Source: SIG307 sp964609025
GTDB taxonomy: Bacteria > Bacillota > Clostridia > Lachnospirales > Lachnospiraceae
Direction of reading: 5' to 3'
Assembly (NCBI GenBank): GCA_964609025.1
Contig: CAZSQM010000034.1
Location: forward strand, 1-12,758
Length of the DNA: 12,758 bases
A program made the translations under genes and the position numbers. The notes below the pieces were generated by a model. The model made no database searches. It saw only the letters and a program-made list of their open reading frames with translations, and was not told the DNA's origin. Of this stretch, positions 7,506 to 12,758 are shown piece after piece (position 1 is the first letter of the stretch; every line of letters begins with the position of its first letter).

Positions 7506-7535
7506 AGTTTACCACGGAAAGTAGGAACTTGTCAC
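7506..7535 (-). promoter_or_regulatory. Candidate promoter for the rqcH operon
   Basis: Read on the minus strand, GTGACA (7530-7535, five of six -35 positions) and TAAACT (7506-7511, four of six -10 positions) are 18 bp apart. TATACT (7501-7506) is an alternative -10 but lacks a partner at normal spacing. Transcription would begin near 7499, about 49 nt before the rqcH start. A short hairpin (CGGAA / TTCCG, 7471-7485) would lie in the leader. Confidence 0.4.
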
Positions 7536-7571
7536 TATAAAAATTTGCGGCCGGGTGTGAAAGATATCGTA

Positions 7572-7600
7572 TTGCCATTGGTTGTTGGAAGGACTATAAT
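7572..7600 (+). promoter_or_regulatory. Sigma-A promoter for the response regulator gene
   Basis: TTGCCA (7572-7577, five of six) and a perfect TATAAT (7595-7600) are separated by exactly 17 bp. The expected transcription start is about 7607. This coincides with an in-frame ATG at 7607, so that ATG would have no leader, which supports using the downstream GTG at 7649 as the translation start. Confidence 0.75.
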
Positions 7601-7648
7601 AAAATTATGTTAAATAAAGCAAAAGGGAACAGGAGGCAGACAGCAAGG

Positions 7649-8314
7649 GTGAAAACGATACTGATTATTGATGATGATTTACATATCGGAAATGTACTGG
7701 AAGAAGCACTTACGAAAGAGGGATACGGGGTTATGCGGGCATATTCCGGCACGGAAGCATTGCTTTTGCTGGCAAAGGCAACGCCGAACCTTGTGTTGCT
7801 GGATTTGATGCTGCCGGGCTTAAACGGAGAAGAGGTGCTTCCGAAGATAAAAGGAATTCCTGTGATTGTAGTAAGTGCAAAGGTGGATGTGGACAATAAG
7901 GTGAATCTGCTGCTGAACGGTGCTGTGGATTATGTGACAAAGCCTTTTCATACAAAAGAGCTTTTGGCACGAATTGCCATACAGCTTCGAAATGCCGCTA
8001 CGTCCGGTATGGCGGGCCCCTTGACATTTGAGGAGATAACGATGGATACGGACACACATAGTGTGACGACAGGCAAAACAGAGATAAAACTAACCAGAAC
8101 CGAATATGCCATTTTAAAATTGCTGCTGCAAAATCCGTCACAGGTAGTAACGAAGTCGGTACTTCTTGACCGGATTGCACAGGATACACCGGATTGCACG
8201 GAAAGCTCACTGAAAATGCATGTGAGCAATCTGCGAAAAAAGCTCAGAGAGGGAAGCGGAAAGGATTATATCGAAGCGGTCTGGGGAATCGGGTTTAAGT
8301 TAAGAACAGAATAA
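7649..8314 (+). CDS. OmpR/PhoB-family response regulator
   Basis: A DNA-binding response regulator of 221 residues from the GTG start. The receiver domain has the acidic pair in IIDDD (6-10), the phosphoacceptor Asp52 in LLDLMLPG, Ser76 in VVSAK and Lys98 in YVTKPF. The C-terminal winged helix runs from about 125 to 218, with LTRTEYAILKLLLQNPSQVV (148-167) and HVSNLRKKL (191-199). I chose GTG 7649 over the in-frame ATG at 7607 because the protein then begins MKTILIIDDD as family members do, AGGAGG (7631-7636) lies 12 nt before it, and the promoter predicts transcription starting at about 7607. The 12-nt spacing is longer than ideal. It is followed by operator-like repeats and ABC transporter genes; its likely kinase partner is three genes downstream. 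The target is probably the transporter pair. Confidence 0.9.
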   Translation: MKTILIIDDDLHIGNVLEEALTKEGYGVMRAYSGTEALLLLAKATPNLVLLDLMLPGLNGEEVLPKIKGIPVIVVSAKVDVDNKVNLLLNGAVDYVTKPFHTKELLARIAIQLRNAATSGMAGPLTFEEITMDTDTHSVTTGKTEIKLTRTEYAILKLLLQNPSQVVTKSVLLDRIAQDTPDCTESSLKMHVSNLRKKLREGSGKDYIEAVWGIGFKLRTE

Positions 8315-8315
8315 A

Positions 8316-8373
8316 TCTTTACCGTTTCTTTACTGCTTTCTTTACCGGTATCTTTACGATTCCCTGATAGAAT
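8316..8373 (+). promoter_or_regulatory. Four TCTTTAC direct repeats plus -10 box: candidate response-regulator operator and ABC promoter
   Basis: TCTTTAC occurs at 8316, 8327, 8339 and 8351, spacings 11, 12 and 12 bp, starting 1 nt after the regulator stop codon. OmpR/PhoB-type regulators bind direct repeats of about this period as dimers. The last repeat ends at 8357, ten bases before TAGAAT (8368-8373, five of six -10 positions). No -35 is recognisable, as in PhoB-activated promoters where the repeats replace it. Transcription would start about 20 nt before the ABC ATPase Shine-Dalgarno. Confidence 0.6.
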
Positions 8374-8402
8374 GACGGCATCAAAGAAAGGAGATTATGT
8401 TT

Positions 8403-9317
8403 ATGGATTATGTTCTTACCACAAATGCCTTGAGTAAAAGTTACAGAAACTTCAAAGCATTGAACGGACTGTCTATGAATGTTCCGAAGGGAGCCATTTA
8501 CGGCTTCGTCGGAAAGAACGGTGCCGGAAAAACAACATTGATTCGACTGATTTGCGGATTGCAGGAGCCTACCTCGGGTGAATATACGCTGTACGGAAGA
8601 AAGAATACCGAAAAAGAGGCGGCAAAGGCACGCAGGAGAATGGGAGCGGTGGTGGAAACACCGTCCGTCTATCTTAATATGAGTGCGGAAGAAAATTTGA
8701 AACAGCAGTACCGTATTCTCGGACTTCCGTCCTTTGACGGACTGCATGACATTCTGAAACTGGTAGGACTTTCTGATACCGGAAAGAAGAAGGCAAAGCA
8801 TTTTTCGCTTGGGATGAAGCAAAGACTGGGAATCGCAGTTGCCCTTTGCGGCGACCCGGATTTTCTGGTTCTGGATGAACCGATTAACGGACTGGACCCG
8901 CAGGGAATCATTGAAATCAGGGAATTGATTTTAAAACTGAACAGGGAACGGCAGATTACGGTGCTGATTTCCAGCCACATTTTAGAGGAGCTTTCTAAGT
9001 TTGCAACCCATTACGGATTTATTGATAGCGGACGTATCGTGAAAGAGCTGAGTGCAGAGGAATTGGAAGCATCCTGCAGAAAGTGTATCCATGTGGAAGT
9101 CAGTGATACGAAGATTCTTGCGAGTGTACTTGATGCCAAGGGCACGGAATATAAAATTCTGTCGGAAAAGGAAGCGGATATCTATGCAAAGATGAGTATT
9201 ACGGAGCTTGCCCTTGCTCTGGCAGAAAAGGACTGCGAGATTTATTCCGTGACAGAGAGGGACGAATCTTTGGAGAGCTATTATGTGAATCTTGTAGGAG
9301 GTGGGAAGAATGCGTAA
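8403..9317 (+). CDS. ABC transporter ATP-binding protein (BcrA/LanF-like)
   Basis: The nucleotide-binding subunit of a two-gene ABC transporter, 304 residues from ATG 8403. Walker A is GKNGAGKT (37-44), the signature is FSLGMKQRLGIA (134-145), Walker B is FLVLDEP (154-160), followed by the D-loop GLDPQG, and the switch is His192 in SSH. After the roughly 215-residue ATPase core comes an 80-residue C-terminal domain, as in the BcrA / drug-export group. An ATG at 8397 is in frame, but AAAGGAG (8387-8393) would be only 3 nt away; ATG 8403 has 9 nt spacing and is preferred. Its stop overlaps the permease start by 8 bp, so the two are translationally coupled. The operator-like repeats just upstream and the two-component genes around it suggest an inducible exporter or detoxification pump for a peptide antibiotic; the substrate is inferred, not seen. 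Confidence 0.9.
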   Translation: MDYVLTTNALSKSYRNFKALNGLSMNVPKGAIYGFVGKNGAGKTTLIRLICGLQEPTSGEYTLYGRKNTEKEAAKARRRMGAVVETPSVYLNMSAEENLKQQYRILGLPSFDGLHDILKLVGLSDTGKKKAKHFSLGMKQRLGIAVALCGDPDFLVLDEPINGLDPQGIIEIRELILKLNRERQITVLISSHILEELSKFATHYGFIDSGRIVKELSAEELEASCRKCIHVEVSDTKILASVLDAKGTEYKILSEKEADIYAKMSITELALALAEKDCEIYSVTERDESLESYYVNLVGGGKNA

Positions 9318-10155
9318 ATTGATTTCTGCAAATTTTTCACGTTTGTTTCGTAGTACTGTTTTCTGGCTCGGTATGCTGTTTATGTTCGGGTTCGCGGCAC
9401 TTGCGGTGGGCATACGGTTTCATGATTTACTTGTGGCACCGGAGTATGCTTTCCCCACAGCGGATGGATTATGGTTTGTGGGTGGCCTCTATTTTGCTAT
9501 TATCGTAGCCATTTTTACCGGTATCTGGGTCGGAACGGAGTACAGTGACGGAACGATACGGAATAAACTGGCAGTAGGACATACCAGAGGGGAAATCTAC
9601 GGTGCGAACTGGGTGGTTTGTGTATCTGCTTCTCTTATGATGCACGTTGTTTACATTGTTACGATAGCCGGGCTTGGATATTTGCTGCTTGAGCCGTTTA
9701 AAACGCCGGTGCGGACGCTGGTGCTTTGTTCCCTGGCAAGTCTTGCTACGGCAGTGGCGATGTCTTCTCTGTTTTTATTGCTTGCCATGCTGATCCATAA
9801 TAAGTCTACCGGTGTAGTCGCGGCAATGATTGTAGCTTTGGCACTGATCATGGGATCGGCGACGGTTTATAACCGGTTAGAAGCACCGGAGTATATCGAG
9901 AATAATTATGTAATGAATCTGGACGGAGAACTGGTGCAGGGAGAGCCGATACCGAATCCGAATTATTTGCGGGGAACGAAGCGAAAGGTATATGAATTTA
10001 TAATGGATTTCCAACCGTGCGGTCAGATGATGGTGTATGCCTTCAGCGAGGAACCACCGAAAAATCTTATACTTTTTCCTGTCTATTCCCTCATAATTAC
10101 GGTCGGTACATCTATGGGCGGCTGGTTCTTTTTCCGGCGGAAGGATTTGAAGTAG
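9310..10155 (+). CDS. ABC-2 type transporter permease
   Basis: The membrane subunit partnering the preceding ATPase, 281 residues. About six membrane helices can be picked out: 16-33, 55-76, 99-125, 136-161, 167-187 and 253-275. A polar stretch at 188-250 is probably the large outer loop. EYSDGTIRNKLAVGHTRGEIY (77-97, between helices 2 and 3) is the conserved cytoplasmic coupling segment of ABC-2 permeases of the bacitracin/lantibiotic self-protection type. The start is ATG 9310, because AGGAGGTG (9296-9303) lies 6 nt upstream; an in-frame GTG at 9301 falls inside that ribosome binding site and is unlikely. There is only one permease, so it probably works as a homodimer. A perfect 17-bp inverted repeat follows 23 bp after its stop codon. 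Confidence 0.88.
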   Translation: MRKLISANFSRLFRSTVFWLGMLFMFGFAALAVGIRFHDLLVAPEYAFPTADGLWFVGGLYFAIIVAIFTGIWVGTEYSDGTIRNKLAVGHTRGEIYGANWVVCVSASLMMHVVYIVTIAGLGYLLLEPFKTPVRTLVLCSLASLATAVAMSSLFLLLAMLIHNKSTGVVAAMIVALALIMGSATVYNRLEAPEYIENNYVMNLDGELVQGEPIPNPNYLRGTKRKVYEFIMDFQPCGQMMVYAFSEEPPKNLILFPVYSLIITVGTSMGGWFFFRRKDLK

Positions 10156-10177
10156 GGCGGTTGTGGCGGATATGAAA

Positions 10178-10214
10178 CTAAGGGAAACACTGATATAATC
10201 AGTGTTTCCCTTAG
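10178..10214. repeat. Perfect 17-bp inverted repeat with 3-nt loop between permease and kinase genes
   Basis: Arms CTAAGGGAAACACTGAT (10178-10194) and ATCAGTGTTTCCCTTAG (10198-10214) are exact reverse complements around ATA. The hairpin lies in the 95-bp gap between the permease stop and the kinase start. It is followed by an A-rich stretch on the plus strand and only TTT on the minus strand, so it lacks the U run of an intrinsic terminator. It may be an mRNA processing or stabilising hairpin that lowers kinase expression, or a relic of mobile-element ends. TGATATAAT (10191-10199) inside it is an exact extended -10 motif. Confidence 0.75.
10191..10199 (+). promoter_or_regulatory. Extended -10 promoter motif inside the palindrome, candidate kinase promoter
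   Basis: TG-A-TATAAT is a perfect extended -10 element. No convincing -35 lies 16-18 bp upstream. Transcription would begin near 10206, inside the right arm of the palindrome, and give a leader of about 45 nt before the kinase ATG. The motif sits at the loop, so it could be an accident of the palindrome's sequence. Confidence 0.35.
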
Positions 10215-10250
10215 AAAATAAAGTGTAAGTGACGCGGTAAGGAGATTGTT

Positions 10251-11135
10251 ATGGAACTATGGTTATGGGTTGTCATCGGCAGTTTGGCTGCGATTATTGT
10301 TATCCTTCTCGGAAAAATATATTTTATGCAAAAAGCCGCAAGGGAAATCAGAGCTGCTTTTGCCGAACGGCTCACAACCGATACCAATACATTGATTGAC
10401 CTCTCAAGCGGTGATCGGTATATGCGCCAGCTGGCAAATTCCATAAACACAGAGCTTCGCAGACTTCGTACGGAACGCCACCGTTTTGAGCAGGGAGATT
10501 CGGAACTGAAAAATGCCGTTACCAATATTTCGCATGACCTGCGAACTCCGTTAACTGCCATTTGCGGATATCTGGATTTGCTGGAGCAGGAGGATGTGTC
10601 CGAAACGGTGGGGCGGTATCTTGGGATAATCAGAAACCGGGCGGAAATGTTAACCCAACTGACGGAAGAGCTTTTCCGATACTCGGTGATTATTGCAACG
10701 GAATGTAATTGTGTGAAAGAGCCCGTTGTGATTAACGGTGTATTGGAAGAGAGTATTGCCGCATTTTATACCGCACTGTATGAACGCAATATTACGCCTG
10801 AAATTCAAATACCGGAGCAGAAGGTAGTCCGGGAGCTTGACCGTTCCGCTTTATCCCGCGTATTTTCCAATCTCTTAAACAACGCGATGAAGTATAGTGA
10901 CGGCGATTTGGAAATCACTTTGGCGGAGAACGGGGAAATTTGTTTTTCCAATACGGCGCACGGACTGGATGAGGTACAGGTAGGAAAGCTGTTTGACCGT
11001 TTTTATACCGTGGAGGCAGCCAGAAAATCAACGGGATTGGGGTTAGCCATTGCACGGACGTTAGTGGAACAAATGGGAGGAACAATAACGGCGGATTATA
11101 CAAGCGGTAAGTTATGGATTCGTATTGTTTTTTGA
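10251..11135 (+). CDS. Sensor histidine kinase with one N-terminal membrane helix
   Basis: A 294-residue HisKA-type kinase, likely partner of the OmpR-type regulator at 7649. Residues 4-21 (WLWVVIGSLAAIIVILLG) form the only membrane helix, and no extracellular sensor domain follows. A polar, partly helical linker (about 28-88) leads to the H box NISHDLRTPL (92-101, phosphorylated His95). The N box is NLLNNAMKYS (207-216) with Asn211. The F box is LFDRFYT (247-253) and the G2 loop STGLGLAI (260-267). The G1 region reads FSNTAHGLD (232-240), without the usual Asp-x-Gly, so ATP binding there must differ from the textbook pattern. AAGGAG (10239-10244) lies 6 nt before the ATG. With little to sense through by itself, it may respond via the neighbouring transporter, as in Bce-type modules; this is inference. 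Confidence 0.9.
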   Translation: MELWLWVVIGSLAAIIVILLGKIYFMQKAAREIRAAFAERLTTDTNTLIDLSSGDRYMRQLANSINTELRRLRTERHRFEQGDSELKNAVTNISHDLRTPLTAICGYLDLLEQEDVSETVGRYLGIIRNRAEMLTQLTEELFRYSVIIATECNCVKEPVVINGVLEESIAAFYTALYERNITPEIQIPEQKVVRELDRSALSRVFSNLLNNAMKYSDGDLEITLAENGEICFSNTAHGLDEVQVGKLFDRFYTVEAARKSTGLGLAIARTLVEQMGGTITADYTSGKLWIRIVF

Positions 11136-11171
11136 AAAGCGTTTGTTCCGTATGCACTGAAAAAGTTAAAA

Positions 11172-11194
11172 TGTATACACTCATACAATTTTTT
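11172..11194 (+). terminator. Weak candidate terminator after the histidine kinase gene
   Basis: TGTAT (11172-11176) pairs with ATACA (11183-11187) around a 6-nt loop, followed by ATTTTTT. The five-pair AT-rich stem is weak, but the T run and the position, just upstream of the next gene's promoter, fit a transcript end. Confidence 0.3.
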
Positions 11195-11204
11195 CATAAA
11201 ATGC

Positions 11205-11233
11205 TTGCATTATAAAAAATCCTGTTGTATAAT
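11205..11233 (+). promoter_or_regulatory. Promoter of the glutamate dehydrogenase gene
   Basis: TATAAT (11228-11233) is a perfect -10. TTGCAT (11205-11210) lies exactly 17 bp upstream as -35. The region is very AT-rich. The -35 sits inside a short palindrome (AATGC-TT-GCATT, 11200-11211) that could be a repressor site. Transcription would start near 11240, giving a leader of about 95 nt. Confidence 0.7.
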
Positions 11234-11240
11234 AGCAAAG

Positions 11241-11314
11241 AAGCACGGGTACAATGGCGTTCCTGGTAGCATACCAAGGGTGAACTGCGTCAAAAACCGT
11301 GCATTTTTGTGCTT
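11241..11314 (+). ncRNA. Structured 5' leader of gdhA, candidate attenuator or riboswitch
   Basis: Stem P1 pairs GCACGG (11243-11248) with CCGTGC (11297-11302). Inside it, an irregular hairpin stacks GCGTTC (11257-11262) with GAACTGC (11282-11288, bulged T) and CCTGGTA with TACCAAGG around a GCA loop (11262-11279). One A after P1 comes a run of five T, so the P1 form resembles an intrinsic terminator. Two alternatives compete: CAAAAA (11291-11296) with TTTTTG (11304-11309), which puts the P1 3' strand in its loop, and AAGCAC (11241-11246) with GTGCTT (11309-11314). I do not recognise it as a known riboswitch class. Confidence 0.5.
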
Positions 11315-11335
11315 AAAAACGAAAGGAGAGCAAAA

Positions 11336-12670
11336 ATGGGATACGTTGATGAAGTATTCGAGATGGTGGTAAAGAAGAATCCGGCAGAACCGGAGTTCCA
11401 TCAGGCAGTAAAAGAGGTACTGGAGTCTTTAAGACCGATTATTGATCAGAATGAAGCGCTTTACAGAAGAGAGGCGCTGTTGGAAAGACTGGTGGAGCCG
11501 GACAGACAGATTAAGTTCCGCGTGCCGTGGGTGGATGATAAGGGTCAGGTACAGGTAAATACCGGCTATCGCGTACAGTTTAATAATGCAATCGGACCGT
11601 ACAAGGGAGGCTTACGTCTGCATCCTTCGGTTAATATCGGTATTATTAAGTTCCTTGGTTTTGAGCAGATTTTCAAGAATTCCCTGACGAGTCTTCCGAT
11701 CGGCGGCGGTAAGGGCGGTTCCGACTTCGACCCGAAGGGCAAGTCCGACCGTGAGATTATGGCATTCTGCCAGAGTTTTATGAATGAACTTTACAAGTAC
11801 ATCGGTGCAGATGTGGATGTTCCGGCAGGTGACATCGGCACGGGTGCAAGAGAAATCGGTTATATGTTCGGACAGTACAAGAAGATTCGCGGCGTATACG
11901 AAGGCGTTCTGACCGGTAAGGGTCTTAGCTACGGCGGTTCCCTTGCAAGAACCGAGGCTACCGGCTACGGCCTGTTGTATCTGACAAACGAGATGTTAAA
12001 GTGCAACGGACACGACCTTGCAGGTAAGACGGTTGCGGTTTCCGGTGCCGGCAATGTTGCGATTTATGCCTGCCAGAAGGCACAGCAGCTTGGTGCAAAG
12101 GTAGTGACCGTATCCGATTCCACCGGCTGGATTTACGATCCGGAAGGAATTGATGTTGCACTCTTAAAGGAAGTAAAGGAAGTAAAGCGTGAGAGATTGA
12201 CCGCGTATGCTGCCGCAAGAAAGAGCGCAGAGTACCATGAAGGCAAGGGCGTTTGGACCGTGAAGTGCGATGTTGCGCTTCCGTGTGCAACGCAGAACGA
12301 GCTGAACCTTGACGATGCAAAGGCACTTGTTGCAAACGGCGTTATCGCAGTAGCCGAGGGCGCAAATATGCCGACTACCTTAGATGCTACAAAGTACCTT
12401 CAGGAGAACGGCGTTCTGTTTGCACCGGGTAAGGCTGCAAACGCAGGCGGCGTAGCTACCTCCGCACTGGAAATGTCCCAGAATTCCGAGCGTTTAAGCT
12501 GGAGCTTCGAGGAAGTAGACAGCAAGTTAAAGCAGATTATGATCAATATTTTCCACAACATGGACGATGCCGCAAAGCGTTACGGCGCAGAGGGCAACTA
12601 TGTGGTAGGCGCTAACATTGCAGGCTTTGAGAAGGTTGCAAATGCTATGCTTGCTCAGGGTATCTGCTAA
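11336..12670 (+). CDS. gdhA: Glutamate dehydrogenase, hexameric class I
   Basis: Interconverts glutamate with 2-oxoglutarate and ammonium using NAD(P). The 444 residues fit the small hexameric class. The active-site residues are all visible: Lys90 in GPYKGGLR, Lys114 in IFKNSL, Lys126 in PIGGGKGGSD and the catalytic Asp166 in PAGDIGTGAREIG, each one position after its counterpart in the Clostridium symbiosum enzyme. The Rossmann fingerprint is VSGAGNVA (235-242). NAD versus NADP use cannot be decided from the motif alone; in gut Clostridia the enzyme usually serves glutamate fermentation. ATG 11336 is chosen because AAAGGAG (11322-11328) lies 7 nt before it; an upstream in-frame GTG at 11309 has no ribosome binding site. 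Codon use is strongly biased, for example AAG for Lys and GGT/GGC for Gly, as in highly expressed genes. The gene has its own promoter, leader and terminator, so it is monocistronic. Confidence 0.97.
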   Translation: MGYVDEVFEMVVKKNPAEPEFHQAVKEVLESLRPIIDQNEALYRREALLERLVEPDRQIKFRVPWVDDKGQVQVNTGYRVQFNNAIGPYKGGLRLHPSVNIGIIKFLGFEQIFKNSLTSLPIGGGKGGSDFDPKGKSDREIMAFCQSFMNELYKYIGADVDVPAGDIGTGAREIGYMFGQYKKIRGVYEGVLTGKGLSYGGSLARTEATGYGLLYLTNEMLKCNGHDLAGKTVAVSGAGNVAIYACQKAQQLGAKVVTVSDSTGWIYDPEGIDVALLKEVKEVKRERLTAYAAARKSAEYHEGKGVWTVKCDVALPCATQNELNLDDAKALVANGVIAVAEGANMPTTLDATKYLQENGVLFAPGKAANAGGVATSALEMSQNSERLSWSFEEVDSKLKQIMINIFHNMDDAAKRYGAEGNYVVGANIAGFEKVANAMLAQGIC

Positions 12671-12701
12671 TCAGTAAGACGCAGGAGAAAGAGAATACGG
12701 A

Positions 12702-12741
12702 GAAGTCCCATAGGCACAGAACCTAGGGGACTTCTTTTTTT
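12702..12741 (+). terminator. Rho-independent terminator of gdhA
   Basis: GAAGTCCCATAGG (12702-12714) pairs with CCTAGGGGACTTC (12722-12734) over 13 positions with one mismatch, around a 7-nt loop, followed directly by seven T. It lies 31 bp after the gdhA stop codon and is a textbook strong terminator. Confidence 0.95.
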
Positions 12742-12758
12742 GTCGAATAGGAAATTGC

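Noticed and set aside
8341..9526. A 13-base exact repeat, TTTACCGGTATCT, at 8341-8353 and 9514-9526, first suspected to be a second operator inside the permease gene
   Set aside because: About one 13-base repeat is expected by chance in a window of this size, the second copy is inside coding sequence, and it lacks the neighbouring TCTTTAC repeats.
11309..11335. N-terminal extension of glutamate dehydrogenase from an upstream GTG (MLKNERRAK)
   Set aside because: There is no ribosome binding site before it, it overlaps the leader structure, and the strong AAAGGAG precedes ATG 11336 at ideal spacing.

Overview
The window looks like a stretch of chromosome from a Gram-positive anaerobe of the class Clostridia, most likely Lachnospiraceae. 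This is inferred from strong AGGAGG-type ribosome binding sites, moderate GC, short intergenic gaps, an RqcH/NFACT gene, and a glutamate dehydrogenase whose active-site lysines sit one residue from their places in the Clostridium symbiosum enzyme. No IS element, phage gene, tRNA, rRNA or CRISPR array was seen.

Layout. (1) Positions 2-241 hold the 3' end of a small membrane protein. (2) A plus-strand cluster (333-3609) encodes a cysteine desulfurase, the tRNA 2-thiouridylase MnmA and an aldo/keto reductase. The first two form a natural sulfur relay to tRNA U34. (3) A 155-bp gap between convergent operons (3610-3764) holds a strong inverted repeat and a 28-codon ORF that may be a gene relic. 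(4) A minus-strand operon (7450 to 3765) encodes RqcH, an AT-rich membrane-anchored alpha/beta hydrolase and a PHP-family histidinol-phosphatase-like enzyme. (5) Divergent from it is a plus-strand cluster (7649-11135) in the order response regulator, ABC ATPase, ABC permease, histidine kinase, a bacitracin/lantibiotic-resistance-like layout with the transporter between the two signalling genes. (6) A catabolic-type glutamate dehydrogenase (11336-12670) has its own promoter, a structured leader and a strong terminator.

The most interesting material is regulatory. Four TCTTTAC direct repeats at 11-12 bp periodicity sit between the regulator and the ABC genes, ending 10 bp before a -10 box, as expected for an OmpR/PhoB-type operator. 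A 17-bp perfect inverted repeat with a 3-nt loop, carrying an extended -10 motif, separates the permease from the kinase. The gdhA leader can fold into mutually exclusive structures, one of which places a paired stem directly before a U run, so it could be an attenuator or riboswitch of a class I do not recognise. Two start codons were corrected from sequence evidence (response regulator, permease) and two more were chosen on ribosome-binding-site spacing (ABC ATPase, glutamate dehydrogenase).
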